Assembly (NCBI RefSeq): GCF_019429565.1
Contig: NZ_JAHXSA010000001.1
Span: 1,488,001 to 1,552,000 of the forward strand
Direction of reading: 5' to 3'
Length of the DNA: 64,000 bases
Origin: Schaalia sp. ORNL0103
Lineage (GTDB): Bacteria > Actinomycetota > Actinomycetes > Actinomycetales > Actinomycetaceae
Both the position numbers and the translations under genes were made by a program. A model generated the notes under the pieces. That model did not search any database, was not told the origin of the DNA, and saw only the letters and a program-made list of their open reading frames with translations. This document shows positions 1-10,193 of the stretch, one piece after another. How positions within the stretch are numbered: position 1 is the first letter of the stretch; every line of letters starts with the position of its first letter.

Positions 1-94
1 ACTCGTTCGTCTGTGGAAATCACGCCTCTAGTATCTCACGGTGCGCGCCGCCCGCCCCTGCGTTCGTCGGCGGCACGGGAGAGGCAGGCAAACG

Positions 95-1876
95 TCACGC
101 CGTGGGTTGAGACAGGACCTTACCGATCGCGGCCGCAATGTCGGAGGCCTGGATGGGCGCGAATCCACCGGCGGCCTCGGCGGCGACCTGAGCAGCGCGC
201 CCGTGAACGCACACCGCCGCTGCCAGGCGTCCCGGGGTGACACGCTGGGGCTGCCCATCGGGGCCCGCCACGGCGTCTCCGGCCTCTACCGGGCGCGCGA
301 GGACGCCTGCGAGGAATCCGGCGAGCACATCCCCGTTGCCGGCGACGCCCGCCCAGGAGGTCGTCACCTGGCCGACAGTCGGGGTGTAGGAGCGCACGAG
401 ACGGCCCTGCGGCAGCGCATCCACGTCGGGCCACGCCTCCGCGGCGTTGAGGGCGCGCTGGAAAGCTTCCTGCACCTCCGTGTCCACGTATTCGAAGGAG
501 TACACGATCGTGACGGGCCCTTTGAGAATCACGTGACAGCCGGTCGCCTCGTGGAGCGCGCGGGCGTAGCGCAGAGGAGAGGCAGCAACCTCGGCCCGCG
601 TCACCGGAGTGCCGAGGCGTCCCAGGAGGCGCGCGGCCTCGCCGTAGTGCGGGGTGAGGACGGTGGCGTCGGGCTTGATGGAACTCGCCAGTTCGGGGAC
701 GAGGTCGAGGGCCCACGCGTCGATGACGAGGGGCATGCCCGATTGCCCGCAGAATTGCGCGAGTTCGAGCGCATCCTCGCGCCGATCCTCGTCGAGGCCG
801 GGGCCGATGAGGGCGGACTGGATGCGCCCGCCGACGGTGACGATGCCGGGCTGGTCGGCGAGCACAAGGTCCTGGACGCGCCTGGTGGAGTTCAGGCGAA
901 CCATGCCCACGCCCGCGGCCAGTGCGCCGCGCGCGGCGAGGAGGCCAGCTCCCGGGTAGGTATCGGATCCGGCGACGAGGCCGACGACGCCGCGCGCGTA
1001 CTTGTCGTCGGAGAAAGCGGGGACGGGGACGACCTCGCGGGCGGAGAAGGCCTCGTCGACGACGTAGAGATCATCCGCGCCGATCGCGCCGTTAGCACCC
1101 TCTCTCCTGCCGACGCCAGCGCTGTCCCAGTCCATCGTCACGAGGCTGATGTCCCCGGTGAACTCGACGGCGGGAGGCAGGACCTGCGCACGCTTGTAGG
1201 TGCCGACCGCGAGCGTGTGGGTGGCGCGCAGGATCGGGCCCGTGATCGCGCCGTCGTCGTCGGTCAGGCCAGAGGGGACGTCGATCGCGATGACGGGGCG
1301 CGGCTTGATGGCGGAGAGCCCATTGAGGAGCTCCACGGATTCCGCGAGCGCGCCCGTGAGCGGGCCGTGGGCACCGGTTCCCACGATGCCATCGATCCAG
1401 GCGTGCGCGAGGAACACTTCGGACCACGCGGGCGTGTTTTCGATGGAGTGCAGCGACTGGCCGTCGAGGTCGATGATGCGCACGCCCGCTTCCTGGGCAG
1501 CGGCGAGGGCGCGGCGGTGGCAGCGCTTCTTCAGGAGGTAGGCGGTCGCTCCGATTCCTCCGCGCGCGAGGATCGCGCAGGCGTAGAGGGCGTCCCCGCC
1601 GTTGTCTCCGCCTCCAACGAAGGCGGTGACACGGCTGGCGATCCAGTCGACCCCTTCATCAGCGCCGCATTCCTCAGCATCCACGCCCGGTTCACTGTCC
1701 TCGGCGTTCCAGCTCACGGGTAGGTCCGCGCAGCGCACGACCGCGGCCGCGACCTCGCCCGCGACGTCGAGCATGTAGCGGTCCGGATCACCCTCGGAAA
1801 CCGCCTGGTCAACGCACTTTTTCTCCAGTTCCCGCGCGTCGGCGAAGGACAGGGCAGCTCCATCAATCGTGAACAT
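95..1876 (-). CDS. nnr: Bifunctional NAD(P)H-hydrate repair enzyme (epimerase + ADP-dependent dehydratase)
   Basis: Repairs hydrated NADH and NADPH in the cytoplasm: the N-terminal YjeF_N half epimerises the R form and the C-terminal ribokinase-like half dehydrates the S form using ADP. The 593-residue product shows the YjeF_N glycine motif VGGGDNGGDA near residue 90 and the NnrD motif GNGDVLAG near residue 515; two-domain fusions of this length are normal in bacteria. No Shine-Dalgarno is visible. Instead GAATAT lies 5 nt before the ATG, so the mRNA may be leaderless. In many actinobacteria this gene follows glmS, as it does here apart from one intervening transporter gene. Function is confident; the start is likely. 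Confidence 0.95.
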   Translation of the reverse strand: MFTIDGAALSFADARELEKKCVDQAVSEGDPDRYMLDVAGEVAAAVVRCADLPVSWNAEDSEPGVDAEECGADEGVDWIASRVTAFVGGGDNGGDALYACAILARGGIGATAYLLKKRCHRRALAAAQEAGVRIIDLDGQSLHSIENTPAWSEVFLAHAWIDGIVGTGAHGPLTGALAESVELLNGLSAIKPRPVIAIDVPSGLTDDDGAITGPILRATHTLAVGTYKRAQVLPPAVEFTGDISLVTMDWDSAGVGRREGANGAIGADDLYVVDEAFSAREVVPVPAFSDDKYARGVVGLVAGSDTYPGAGLLAARGALAAGVGMVRLNSTRRVQDLVLADQPGIVTVGGRIQSALIGPGLDEDRREDALELAQFCGQSGMPLVIDAWALDLVPELASSIKPDATVLTPHYGEAARLLGRLGTPVTRAEVAASPLRYARALHEATGCHVILKGPVTIVYSFEYVDTEVQEAFQRALNAAEAWPDVDALPQGRLVRSYTPTVGQVTTSWAGVAGNGDVLAGFLAGVLARPVEAGDAVAGPDGQPQRVTPGRLAAAVCVHGRAAQVAAEAAGGFAPIQASDIAAAIGKVLSQPTA

Positions 1877-1945
1877 GGGCCATATTCTTTCACACCGCGC
1901 ACGCCCGGGGTGGCCGCTTGGGCGAGGACGATGCCGTCACGTCAC

Positions 1946-2845
1946 TTAGGCAACATCGAGGGTCTTGGCGACGCCCGCCAGGACCGCGCCCACGATGACG
2001 AGGGCGACGCCAATGATGGTCCAGCGCAGCTCCTTGCGCGAGCGCGTCTCGTGAAGCCACAGAATGCCCAGCGGCGTGGAAATCAGAATTCCCAGCTGCG
2101 AGAGGGTGAAACCCGTGCCCGCACCCAGCTTGTTGGAGTTGAGCTGGAGCAGCAGGATGGCGGTCCCCCACAGGACGCCATTGAAAATCGAGGGGAACAT
2201 GCGGCGGTGACGCAGCGAGTCCTCGGGGGCCACACCGCCACGGCCCTGGATCGCGAAGAAGATCGCGCAGTAGACGGTGTAGCCGACCGCCTGGGGCAGG
2301 AGGAACTCGGCGGGCTGAATCTCAAAGAACTTGATGATGAGCGGGAAGGCGACGAGGCCCAGCGTCGAGGTCGTCAGCAGGAAGGCGCCGCGCTTCCAGT
2401 CGAGGGAAGCAGCGTCGGAGCCGGACTCGGAGCGCGACAGGAACCAGATGCCGACGATGAGGACGGCGATGGCGGCGAGGCCGTAGGGCAGCGCGCCGCC
2501 GTGGAGCCACTCGCCGAAGATCGCGATGCCCGCCAGAGACATGAGGACCAGCTGGCCGCCGGTGGACAGGGGCATCGTGCGGCTCATGCCCAGGACCGAG
2601 TAGGAGCGCAGCTGATCGCACACGCCGACGCCGAGGAGCAGGCCGGTCAGGAAGGAGACGCCCAGGTTCAGCGGCGTCCACGCGGGGTGCATGAAAGGTG
2701 TGGCGACGGCGGCCATGAGCAGGCCGCCGAGGACGGCACCCATGACTCGCTGGCGGTCTGATCCGCCGGTCTTTCCCATCAGCGTCGTGGCGACGCCGAA
2801 GAAGACAGAGGGCAGGATTCCGATAAGGATCATGGACAGGGTCAT
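1946..2845 (-). CDS. GRP-family sugar uptake permease
   Basis: An integral membrane protein of 299 residues with about ten hydrophobic segments and little else, matching the drug/metabolite-transporter fold of the GRP (GlcU/RbsU-like) glucose/ribose uptake family. Helical segments begin immediately (MTLSMILIGILPSVFFG), and Gly/Pro-rich motifs such as STPLGILWLHE near the C-terminus are typical of this superfamily. The start has a strong AGGAGG seven bases upstream. It lies between glmS and nnr on the same strand, 69 nt before nnr. Transport of a sugar by proton symport is family knowledge; the substrate cannot be read from the sequence. A different DMT-superfamily role is possible. Confidence 0.75.
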   Translation of the reverse strand: MTLSMILIGILPSVFFGVATTLMGKTGGSDRQRVMGAVLGGLLMAAVATPFMHPAWTPLNLGVSFLTGLLLGVGVCDQLRSYSVLGMSRTMPLSTGGQLVLMSLAGIAIFGEWLHGGALPYGLAAIAVLIVGIWFLSRSESGSDAASLDWKRGAFLLTTSTLGLVAFPLIIKFFEIQPAEFLLPQAVGYTVYCAIFFAIQGRGGVAPEDSLRHRRMFPSIFNGVLWGTAILLLQLNSNKLGAGTGFTLSQLGILISTPLGILWLHETRSRKELRWTIIGVALVIVGAVLAGVAKTLDVA

Positions 2846-3162
2846 GTGCGCACCTCCTGGGGTGGTCGCGGCCGTCGTGTCACGAGGCCGATGCTTACTT
2901 GCGTTGTTGGGTGCGGCGCGCTCGGCGCCACCTCTTCCACGCTACTAGCCCCCTCCCCCACCCTCGCACGCTCGATCACCGTTTTGGCTAGTGTTTCACA
3001 GCGTTTTCATGAACGCATTCACGCTGCGCGGACCATTCAATGGCGCAGCACACCTGGACAGGTTTCCATCTGACAGAGCGTCACGAACGCGGCACGGGCC
3101 TCGTCCCGAATGAGGAACGAGGCCCGTTAACGCTCACGGGGCACCAGCCCCGCGCCGGTGGA
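2846..3162. other. Intergenic region between glmS and the GRP permease gene
   Basis: Holds the glmS terminator hairpin near its glmS end, one unpaired ACGAGGCC octamer at 2882-2889 and the permease ribosome binding site. No convincing promoter and no short gene were found. Confidence 0.5.
3094..3127 (-). terminator. Terminator hairpin downstream of glmS
   Basis: An 11-bp perfect stem (ACGGGCCTCGT with ACGAGGCCCGT) and a 12-nt loop lie 35 nt after the glmS stop codon. There is no U-tract. The stem carries the GGCCTCGT/ACGAGGCC pair shared by several hairpins here. Confidence 0.75.
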
Positions 3163-5076
3163 TCACTCCACCGTCACGGACTTGGCGAGGTTACGCGGCT
3201 GGTCGACGTCGAGGCCCTTCACGGCGGCGAGCTCGCAGGCGAAGATCTGCAGCGGCACGACGGTCAGGAGCGGCGCGTACAGGGTCGGCACGGCGGGCAC
3301 GCGGAAGACGACCTCGGCGAACTCGTCCACGGAGGAGTCCCCCTCCTCGGCGATGATGATCGTGCGGGCACCGCGGGCGCGGACCTCGGCGATGTTGGCC
3401 AGCACCTTGCCGTGCAGCTCGGGGCGGCGCGGGGTCGGCACGATGACGATGACCGGCTGGCCCTCGTCCACGAGCGCGATCGGGCCGTGCTTGAGCTCGC
3501 CGGCGGCGAAGCCCTCGGCGTGGATGTAGCAGATTTCCTTGAGCTTGAGCGCACCCTCGAGGGCGACGGGGAAGCCGACGTGGCGGCCCAGGTAGATGAC
3601 CGAGGTCGCATCCTGCATCGTGCGGGCGAACTGGCGCACGCTCTCGCCGTTTTCCAGGACGCGGGAGATCGCGGCAGGGATGGTCGCGAGCTTGTCCATG
3701 TAGTCGGCGATCTCGTCGGCGTACTTGTTGCCGCGCACCTGCGCCAGGTACAGGCCCAGGATGTAGCAGGCGGTGACCTGCGCGGTGAACGCCTTCGTGG
3801 AGGCGACCGCAATCTCAGGGCCGGCGTGCGTGAGGATCACCGCGTCGGACTCGCGCGAGATCGTCGAGCCCGGCGTGTTGACGATAGCGACGACCTTCGC
3901 GCCCTGCTCGCGGGCGTGACGGATCGCCTGGATCGTGTCCATGGTCTCGCCGCTCTGGGAGATGGCGACGACCAGGGTCTTCTCGCCGACAACCGGGTCG
4001 CGGTAGCGGAACTCGCTGGAGAGCTCGACCTCGACGGGGATGCGGCACCAGTGCTCGATCGCGTAGCGGGCGACCTGTCCGGCATAGGAGGCGGTGCCGC
4101 AGCCGATCATGATGACCTTGTCGACGGAGCGCAGGACGTGTTCGGGGATGCGCACCTCGTCCAGGGCCAGGCGGCCGTGGGAGTCGATGCGGTCGGCCAG
4201 GGTGGCGCCCACGGCGTCCGGCTGCTCGTGGATCTCCTTCTCCATGAAGGTCGGCCAGCCGTTCTTCGTGGCGCGGTCGGAGGAGAAGTCGACCTCGTAC
4301 GCCTCGCGCTCGACGGGGTTACCCGCGGGGTCAATGACGGTCACGCCGGTCGCCGAGACGACCACGACCTCATCCTGGTCGACCTCGACGGCGCGGTTGG
4401 TGTGCTCGACGAAGGCCAGGACGTCGGAGCCCAGGAAGTTCTCCCCATCCCCCAGGCCGATGACCAGCGGGGAGGAGCGGCGGGCCGCGACGATGACGTT
4501 CGGGGACTGGGTGCTCAGCACCAGCAGGGTGAAGGTGCCGTGGAGCTGGGCGGTGACGGCGCGCATGGCGACGACCAGTCGGCGCGCCACCTCCTCGTCG
4601 GCGCCGGTCAGTCCGGCGACCGCCCCCTGGTACGAGGCCGCCTCGGCCTGGTCGTAGGCGCGTGCCAGCAGGTGGACGACCACCTCGGTGTCGGTCTCGG
4701 AGGCGAAGGTCTCGCCGTCGGCGATGAGGGCGGCGCGCAGGGCGTCCGCGTTTTCGATGATGCCGTTGTGGACGAGGGCGAAGCGCCCGTCCGGGCTGGT
4801 ATGGGGGTGGGCGTTCGCGACCGTCGGGCGACCGTGGGTCGCCCAGCGGGTGTGTCCGATGCCCGCAAACGCGTCGGCCGGAGGCTGCGCGTCGAGCTCT
4901 TCGGAGAGGTTGACAAGCTTGCCGAGCGCGCGACGCACGTCGAGGCGATCCGGGGACGCCAGGGCAATACCCGCCGAGTCGTACCCGCGATATTCGAGGC
5001 GCGCCAGGCCGCCGAGGACAACCTCGCGACTACGCTGGGACGCCTTGCATGCAATATGTCCAACAATTCCGCACAT
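3163..5076 (-). CDS. glmS: Glutamine--fructose-6-phosphate aminotransferase (isomerizing)
   Basis: Makes glucosamine-6-phosphate from fructose-6-phosphate and glutamine, the first step to UDP-GlcNAc and peptidoglycan. The start is placed so the protein begins MCGIVGH, because Cys2 must become the N-terminal glutaminase nucleophile; an upstream in-frame start would bury it. The 637-residue protein then shows [19 protein letters not shown] and two sugar-isomerase (SIS) domains with ISQSGET and the C-terminal LAKSVTVE ending, all standard for GlmS. It is divergent from coaA with 107 nt between the start codons. GlmM, the next pathway enzyme, is encoded about 15 kb away, beyond the sugar locus. 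No glmS ribozyme is evident. Confidence 0.98.
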   Translation of the reverse strand: MCGIVGHIACKASQRSREVVLGGLARLEYRGYDSAGIALASPDRLDVRRALGKLVNLSEELDAQPPADAFAGIGHTRWATHGRPTVANAHPHTSPDGRFALVHNGIIENADALRAALIADGETFASETDTEVVVHLLARAYDQAEAASYQGAVAGLTGADEEVARRLVVAMRAVTAQLHGTFTLLVLSTQSPNVIVAARRSSPLVIGLGDGENFLGSDVLAFVEHTNRAVEVDQDEVVVVSATGVTVIDPAGNPVEREAYEVDFSSDRATKNGWPTFMEKEIHEQPDAVGATLADRIDSHGRLALDEVRIPEHVLRSVDKVIMIGCGTASYAGQVARYAIEHWCRIPVEVELSSEFRYRDPVVGEKTLVVAISQSGETMDTIQAIRHAREQGAKVVAIVNTPGSTISRESDAVILTHAGPEIAVASTKAFTAQVTACYILGLYLAQVRGNKYADEIADYMDKLATIPAAISRVLENGESVRQFARTMQDATSVIYLGRHVGFPVALEGALKLKEICYIHAEGFAAGELKHGPIALVDEGQPVIVIVPTPRRPELHGKVLANIAEVRARGARTIIIAEEGDSSVDEFAEVVFRVPAVPTLYAPLLTVVPLQIFACELAAVKGLDVDQPRNLAKSVTVE

Positions 5077-5183
5077 GTCCCCCATTCCAACACACCAAAC
5101 CCCTCTTGCGGTCAATAACGTGTGTCGCTTCACGTGGTGAACTAAGTGCGCATGACCACAAACAAGTGGTGCACAATGGGAGC

Positions 5184-6206
5184 GTGAGCATCACCGAGAG
5201 CCCCTCGCCCATCCCATCCCCGGCCTCGTCGAGTGCCTCGTCTGACGAGCAGAACGAGGCCGCCGTGCGCAACGCCCCCAACCCCTACGTGCGCTTCGAC
5301 CGCCGCGAGTGGGACCGCCTCGCCGATCGCACTCCCCTGCCCCTCACGCAGGAGGACATCGACCGCATCGCCTCTTTGGGCGACCCCATCGACATGACCG
5401 AGGTCGACGCGATTTACCGCCCTCTGAGCGCGCTGCTGCAGCTCTACATCGACGGGCGCCGCCGCACCGCCGCCGAACGGCACGCCTTCCTCGGAGAGCC
5501 CGAAGGACACTCGACTCCCTTCGTCATCGGCATCGCCGGCTCGGTCGCCGTCGGCAAGTCGACGGTCGCGCGCCTCCTCCAGCTGCTGCTCTCCCGTTGG
5601 GATTCCACCCCGCGCGTGGACCTGGTGACGACCGACGGCTTCCTCTACCCGAACCGGATCCTGCACGAACGCTCCCTCATCGCCCGCAAGGGATTCCCGG
5701 AGTCCTACGACCGCTCGGCCCTCATCTCGTTCCTGGCCTCGGTGAAGGCCGGCAACCCCCACGCGAAGGCCCCCGTGTACTCGCACGTCACCTACGACAT
5801 CGTGCCCGACGCCTACATCGACGTGGATCGCCCCGACATCCTCATCGTCGAGGGCCTCAACGTGCTCCAGCCACCGCGCTCGGCACCCGGTTCCATCTCG
5901 GTGGCCGTCTCGGACTACTTCGACTTTTCCATCTACGTCGACGCCGACGAAAAGCTCATCGAGCAGTGGTACGTCGACCGCTTCCTCAAGCTGCGCGCGA
6001 CCGCGTTCTCCCGCGAAGACTCCTACTTCAAGACCTACGCATCCCTCACCGACGACGAGGCCGCATCGACCGCCCACGTCGTCTGGAACGCGATCAACCT
6101 GCCGAACCTGCGCGAGAACATCCGACCCACCCGCAAGCGCGCGACCCTCATCTTCACGAAGGGCCCCGACCACCGCGTCGAGTCCCTGTCAATCCGCAAG
6201 GACTAA
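5184..6206 (+). CDS. coaA: Type I pantothenate kinase
   Basis: Phosphorylates pantothenate with ATP, the committed step of coenzyme A synthesis. The 340-residue protein has the Walker A motif GSVAVGKST at residues 119-127 and the CoaA signatures [10 protein letters not shown] and RKGFPESYD, ending in [11 protein letters not shown] as bacterial CoaA proteins do. GTG is chosen as the start: upstream in-frame codons add a non-homologous tail and lack a ribosome binding site. CACAAT lies six bases before this GTG, so a leaderless transcript is plausible; GGGAG is only one base from the GTG, too close for normal initiation. Convergent with the glycosidase gene downstream and divergent from glmS. 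Confidence 0.95.
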   Translation: MSITESPSPIPSPASSSASSDEQNEAAVRNAPNPYVRFDRREWDRLADRTPLPLTQEDIDRIASLGDPIDMTEVDAIYRPLSALLQLYIDGRRRTAAERHAFLGEPEGHSTPFVIGIAGSVAVGKSTVARLLQLLLSRWDSTPRVDLVTTDGFLYPNRILHERSLIARKGFPESYDRSALISFLASVKAGNPHAKAPVYSHVTYDIVPDAYIDVDRPDILIVEGLNVLQPPRSAPGSISVAVSDYFDFSIYVDADEKLIEQWYVDRFLKLRATAFSREDSYFKTYASLTDDEAASTAHVVWNAINLPNLRENIRPTRKRATLIFTKGPDHRVESLSIRKD

Positions 6207-6232
6207 CCCCGCCCCGCTCGTAGCGCACGCGA

Positions 6233-6269
6233 ACGAGGCCGCAGCCGGAAAATCCGGCCACGGCCTCGT
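6233..6269. terminator. Bidirectional terminator between coaA and the secreted modular protein gene
   Basis: A two-tier hairpin: outer arms ACGAGGCCG and CGGCCTCGT (9 bp), inner arms GCCGGA and TCCGGC around an AAA loop. It lies between convergent genes and can serve both strands. Confidence 0.8.
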
Positions 6270-6287
6270 CTCACGTGGAGCTAACGG

Positions 6288-9200
6288 TTAGCCGATCCAC
6301 GCGCCCGAGGGCGCGAAGTGGTACCAGGACCAACCGATGAGTTCCCAACCGGTGGCCATGGAGCCGTTAGAGCGCAGGTAGAACCAGACGGGTCCTTCCT
6401 GGTACCAGCCGGTGGTCATCGCACCGTTGGCGCCCAGGTGGTACCACGTGCCGCCGAGGAGCTGCCAGCCGGTGACCATGGAGCCGGAGGGCGACAGGTA
6501 GTACCAGGCGCCGCCATCCTTGACCCAACCGGTGCGCATGACGCCGGAGGAGGACAGGTAGAACCAGGTTCCATCGATCTGGGCCCAGCCGGTCGCCATC
6601 TGCCCGGTCGTGGGATCGAGGTAGTACCAGGAGCCACGGTCCATGATCCAGCCGTACTGCTGGGCGCCGCTGGAACCGTGGAAGTACCAGTGTCCACCGT
6701 CGTAGACCCAGCCCATCTTCAGGTAGCCGCTCGCGTCGAAGCGGTAGGTCTGCCCGTCGATGACGAGGGTCTCGTTGGCCGCGTAGGTGCCGTCAGAGTA
6801 GCTGTACCACCAGCCGAAGTAGCCGGACTTCCACTGGCCGGTACGAGGCTGGGGCGCGGGATCCGGGGTCGGAGCCGGGGTCGGGTCCACGGTCGGCTCG
6901 GGAGCCGGGGTGGGATCGACGGTCGGCTCGGGAGCCGGGGTCGGGTCCACGGTGGGCTGCGGGTCCGGGGTGGGCTGCGGATCGGGCGTCGGCTGCGGAT
7001 CCGGGGTGGGGGTCGGATCCTCGATCGTCACCCAGTACAGGAAGCGCGAATCGCCGCCACCAACAGCGTGGAGCACGACCTGCGAGGTCTCGCCCTCGCC
7101 GAGTTCGACTTCCTGCGTCGTCTTGTCGGCCGGGTTGACGAGCATCAGGTGCGCGTTCGCGCTCGGCTTCTTGACGGTCAGGGTGATGTCCTGAGCGGTC
7201 TCGGCCAGCGAGCCGTTGTCGGTACGCGGGTCGAGGAGGTAGGACGGGTAGTGCGTCTGGCCGGTCAGCGCGTTGACGACCATGAAGCCCTTGGGGGCCG
7301 TCGTGGAGTCGCCGAAGATCTCGGCGGACTTGGCGGTCTCCAAGCCCTTCAGCTGCTCGAAGTAGCCGACGACGACGTCGCCGGGCAGGCCGTCGTTGAC
7401 GGAGCCGACGTTGGTCACGGACATGTCAACCAGGCCGACGGCCTCGTTGGCGGCCTTGGCCTCGTCGCCGGAGGCGAAGTCACCGTACTTGTAGCCACTC
7501 AGCGAGGGAGCCTCGCCGCGAGCCGCGTACTGGCCGGGCTTGTAGGCGACGAACGTGGAGTTCATGGCCTTCGTGTAGTTACCGATGTAGGTGACGTTGC
7601 CGAAGATGTTGGAGAACTCGTAGAACGAACGCGTGGGCGCACCGTCGTGGTCGATGATCGAGGAGCGGTCGTAGCCGTTGTACTCCATGCGGAACAGGCC
7701 GAACCACTTCTGGCCGGTCGCCAGGCCCAGGGAGGGCACGATCGACTTTTCGGAGGCGGACACGTTGGCGTCCCAGTTGTAGTCCAGGTACTGGCCGTAC
7801 AGGATCGGGCTGGAGCCGTCACCGGTGAGGCCCTTGAGGCCGTATTCGCGCTGCTTCTTCCAGGTGTTGGTGTTGAGCAGGTCCATGACGACTCGGCTCG
7901 GAGCCGGGCCACCGTTGGCGCCCCAGTAGTACTTGTCCCAGCTGAGCAGGTCGGGCTTGGCGTTCTCGACGTAGTAGCTCAGGTTGGTGTCGCGGTACCA
8001 GGAGGGGTCGTCCCAGGAGTTGGCGTGGACGACGGCGCCGGGGATGTTCTGCTTGGACCAGGAGAACCAGTTCTTGAAGCACTCCGACTCGACGCGGTTG
8101 AATCCGCCCTCATCGCCGTACTGAATGTCGACCAGCGTGGACGCGTAGGGCTTCATGTACTCATTCATGAAGTCATGCGGATCACCCGCGTTGCACATGC
8201 TGTTCTTGCCGTTGGGGGCCTTGGCGAGAGCCCACGGCGCGCCCTTGCCCAGGGACTCCATCATGGGGGTGTTGAACATGGGCAGGTCGTAGAACATGGG
8301 GAATGCGCCGCCCGTGAGGTCGCGCTCGTTGGCGTCGAAGCCGCCGCGGCCGTAGCCCTCAGAGGGAACCCACGCGGGCATCATGACGCCGTACTGCAGC
8401 GCGAGGGCCTGGGCGCGGTTGACGCCCCACTTGCCGTCACCGGGGTTGAAGCCGGAGTAGCGCTCGTACATGGAGTTGTCGACAGCGGGAGCGACGGGGG
8501 TCTTGCCGGCGGGCAGGCCCCACACCTCGACGTCGTTGAAGGTCACCGCGGTGGCGATGTTCTGCGGGGTCTGGGGCTCGGTCTCGTCGTTCATCCAGAT
8601 GCGGATGTTCTTGGCGAGGTGATAGGCGTTGAAGTCCCAGTACCACAGGCCGCGCGCGTCGCGCGTGAGCGAGCCGTGGGTGACGATGGTCTTCCATTCG
8701 CCGCCGTCGGCCTCCTGAACGGCGATGGCCACGGAGTTACCACCGTGCCATCCCTGGACGCCGGCGGGCAGGGTCGGGGTGCCCCAGCCGTTGACGCGGT
8801 GCACGTAGCGAGCCTCGCCCAGGTGCAGCTCGATGCCGGTGACGCTGCTCGACCATTCATTCGCACGAACGAGCGGATCGGAGGTCCACGTCGTTGTCGG
8901 GTCGAGGTCGGTCAGGGCCGCGTTGTCGGCCTCGGTGCCGCCGTTCGCCTGAGCGGTCGCGGGGATCATCACGTTGCCGCGGAAGTCGGTGTCCACCTTG
9001 GTGATGTTGACGACGTAGGTCGCCTCCTTGCCGTCCTTGGTCACGGTGGCGGTGATGACGTTCAGGCCGGTGGTGAGGTCGAGGTTGGACACGCGCCCAT
9101 CGGCATCCGGGGTCGCGCCGTTGATGGTGACGGTGGCACCGTCGACCGCGCGGATACGGGCCGAGACGGTCTTCGCGTGGTAGTAGCCGGTGGCCGTGTA

Positions 9201-10034
9201 GGTGTGCGTGCCGGGGGCAAAGTCAACGGGCTTGCCGGGCTCGCCGTAGGGCAGCTGGTCGATGACGAAGTCAACGACGAGGTCGGACGCGCCCGATCCC
9301 TGCTCGGGGGCATCGGGGTGGGGCACGACGGGGCGGGTTGCTTCGTGGTTGCCGCCGGTGTCCTCATTGCCGTAGGAGGTGATGGCGTTACCGTCGGCAT
9401 CGCAGGGCAGGAGCTTGATGTCGGACAGCGCCATGTCCTTCTTGCCGGGGGCGAGGGAGCGCAGGCCGGTCAGAGCGAAGACGCGCTTCGTGGTCGCCGG
9501 GAAGGTGACGTACTGTTCCTTGTTTCCGAACTGAAGGTCGCTTCCGTGCTTGACCTCGGTGCCGCCTTCCCACTTTCCCGCGGCGACGTTGGTCTTCCAG
9601 TCGGCGAAGGAGGCTTCGGCGGCGGGGTTACCGGGATCCTCGTCGAAGGCAAACACGCGGTATTCGCCGGGGAACTGGTCGTTGCCCAGGGTCGAATCGT
9701 AGGTGGGGCGCGGGGTCAGGCCGAGGCCGCAGACCTTGGTGCCGGGCGTAGGGTTCTCGACGGCGAGGGCGTGCGGGTATTCGTCGAGGCCGCCCTTCCA
9801 CTTGGTGGTCCAGAAGGTCTTGGTCGCGTCGGTACGGGTCGTGTCGTCGTCGACGAGGGCTGCGATCGTGCCGTTGGGGGCGCTTTCACCGACCTTCTCT
9901 TCGGAGGTCGCCCACAGGACGGTCGGGTGATACGGGGTTTCGGCGGCGGCGACGGCCGCGGCGGGTGCGAGGCCAAGCATGGTGGCCGCAAGAATCGGGG
10001 CTCCGAGTGCACCGATGATGGGTCTAGTCCCCAT
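6288..10034 (-). CDS. Secreted modular glycoside-hydrolase-like protein with discoidin domains and cell-wall-binding repeats
   Basis: An exported protein of 1248 residues. Visible parts in order: signal peptide (about 1-31, ending AAAVAAAE); discoidin-like domain (about 32-215); cadherin-like beta-sandwich (about 249-346); second discoidin-like domain (about 356-512); a 300-residue central region; a beta-rich domain; a Pro/Thr/Asp repeat linker (about 1006-1064); and about eight Trp/Tyr/Gly repeats of the choline-binding type (TGWxxxxGxWYYL) to the end. The central region has YGDEGG (Glu642) and LLSWDKYYW (Asp700), reminiscent of beta4 and beta6 of clan GH-A barrels, so I infer a glycosidase, but I cannot assign a family. 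The start has GAAGGAG eight bases upstream. A LacI-type operator precedes it. It lies beside sugar ABC permease and GH2 genes, suggesting release of galactose-containing glycans at the wall. Confidence 0.75.
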   Translation of the reverse strand: MGTRPIIGALGAPILAATMLGLAPAAAVAAAETPYHPTVLWATSEEKVGESAPNGTIAALVDDDTTRTDATKTFWTTKWKGGLDEYPHALAVENPTPGTKVCGLGLTPRPTYDSTLGNDQFPGEYRVFAFDEDPGNPAAEASFADWKTNVAAGKWEGGTEVKHGSDLQFGNKEQYVTFPATTKRVFALTGLRSLAPGKKDMALSDIKLLPCDADGNAITSYGNEDTGGNHEATRPVVPHPDAPEQGSGASDLVVDFVIDQLPYGEPGKPVDFAPGTHTYTATGYYHAKTVSARIRAVDGATVTINGATPDADGRVSNLDLTTGLNVITATVTKDGKEATYVVNITKVDTDFRGNVMIPATAQANGGTEADNAALTDLDPTTTWTSDPLVRANEWSSSVTGIELHLGEARYVHRVNGWGTPTLPAGVQGWHGGNSVAIAVQEADGGEWKTIVTHGSLTRDARGLWYWDFNAYHLAKNIRIWMNDETEPQTPQNIATAVTFNDVEVWGLPAGKTPVAPAVDNSMYERYSGFNPGDGKWGVNRAQALALQYGVMMPAWVPSEGYGRGGFDANERDLTGGAFPMFYDLPMFNTPMMESLGKGAPWALAKAPNGKNSMCNAGDPHDFMNEYMKPYASTLVDIQYGDEGGFNRVESECFKNWFSWSKQNIPGAVVHANSWDDPSWYRDTNLSYYVENAKPDLLSWDKYYWGANGGPAPSRVVMDLLNTNTWKKQREYGLKGLTGDGSSPILYGQYLDYNWDANVSASEKSIVPSLGLATGQKWFGLFRMEYNGYDRSSIIDHDGAPTRSFYEFSNIFGNVTYIGNYTKAMNSTFVAYKPGQYAARGEAPSLSGYKYGDFASGDEAKAANEAVGLVDMSVTNVGSVNDGLPGDVVVGYFEQLKGLETAKSAEIFGDSTTAPKGFMVVNALTGQTHYPSYLLDPRTDNGSLAETAQDITLTVKKPSANAHLMLVNPADKTTQEVELGEGETSQVVLHAVGGGDSRFLYWVTIEDPTPTPDPQPTPDPQPTPDPQPTVDPTPAPEPTVDPTPAPEPTVDPTPAPTPDPAPQPRTGQWKSGYFGWWYSYSDGTYAANETLVIDGQTYRFDASGYLKMGWVYDGGHWYFHGSSGAQQYGWIMDRGSWYYLDPTTGQMATGWAQIDGTWFYLSSSGVMRTGWVKDGGAWYYLSPSGSMVTGWQLLGGTWYHLGANGAMTTGWYQEGPVWFYLRSNGSMATGWELIGWSWYHFAPSGAWIG
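6862..7020 (-). repeat. In-frame tandem repeats encoding a Pro/Thr/Asp linker
   Basis: About three 30-nt units ([10 protein letters not shown]-like) are followed by 18-nt units (PTPDPQ-like) within the secreted protein gene. They form the spacer between enzyme and wall-binding repeats. All units keep frame, so length change by slippage would be tolerated. Confidence 0.85.
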
Positions 10035-10106
10035 GAGTTTAACTCCTTCGTCAGTATGGGGGTGGTGGCTGGGATCGGCCGTTAGACGGCCACAAATCCA
10101 CAATAC

Positions 10107-10120
10107 CTAACACGTGTTAG
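10107..10120. promoter_or_regulatory. LacI-family operator, copy 1 (perfect palindrome)
   Basis: CTAACACGTGTTAG is a perfect 14-bp inverted repeat about 73 nt upstream of the secreted protein start codon, just upstream of a possible -10 (TATTGT). Two 12/14 matches occur elsewhere in this locus. The central CG is typical of LacI-family operators. Confidence 0.85.
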
Positions 10121-10155
10121 TTATTTGTGAAAAAACCTCCTTTTAGGTAGAGAAG

Positions 10156-10188
10156 ATCCCCGCGGGCGCGAGGGGCACCCGCGGGGAT
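10156..10188 (-). terminator. Terminator of the ABC permease operon
   Basis: An 11-bp perfect stem (ATCCCCGCGGG with CCCGCGGGGAT) and an 11-nt loop lie a few bases after the stop of the second permease gene. No U-tract follows. Confidence 0.75.
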
Positions 10189-10193
10189 GAGGA

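Noticed and set aside
41-1723. A 560-codon frame antisense to nnr
   Set aside because: The minus strand encodes both Nnr domains with their motifs; the plus frame is Arg/Gly/Asp-rich shadow sequence.
3040-5118. A 692-codon frame antisense to glmS
   Set aside because: GlmS motifs are complete on the minus strand, including the Cys2 nucleophile; the plus frame has none.
5077-5183. A possible glmS ribozyme or riboswitch upstream of glmS
   Set aside because: Only 107 nt separate glmS and coaA starts, and no self-cleaving core could be recognised; glmS ribozymes are typical of Firmicutes.
6862-7020. Tandem repeats that might suggest a CRISPR array
   Set aside because: Units are short, contiguous, in frame and encode a Pro/Thr linker; there are no spacers.
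6318-10085. A 1255-codon frame antisense to the secreted modular protein gene
   Set aside because: The minus-strand frame has a signal peptide, domains, repeats and a good ribosome binding site. The plus-strand frame is Gly/Val/Arg-rich without any of these.
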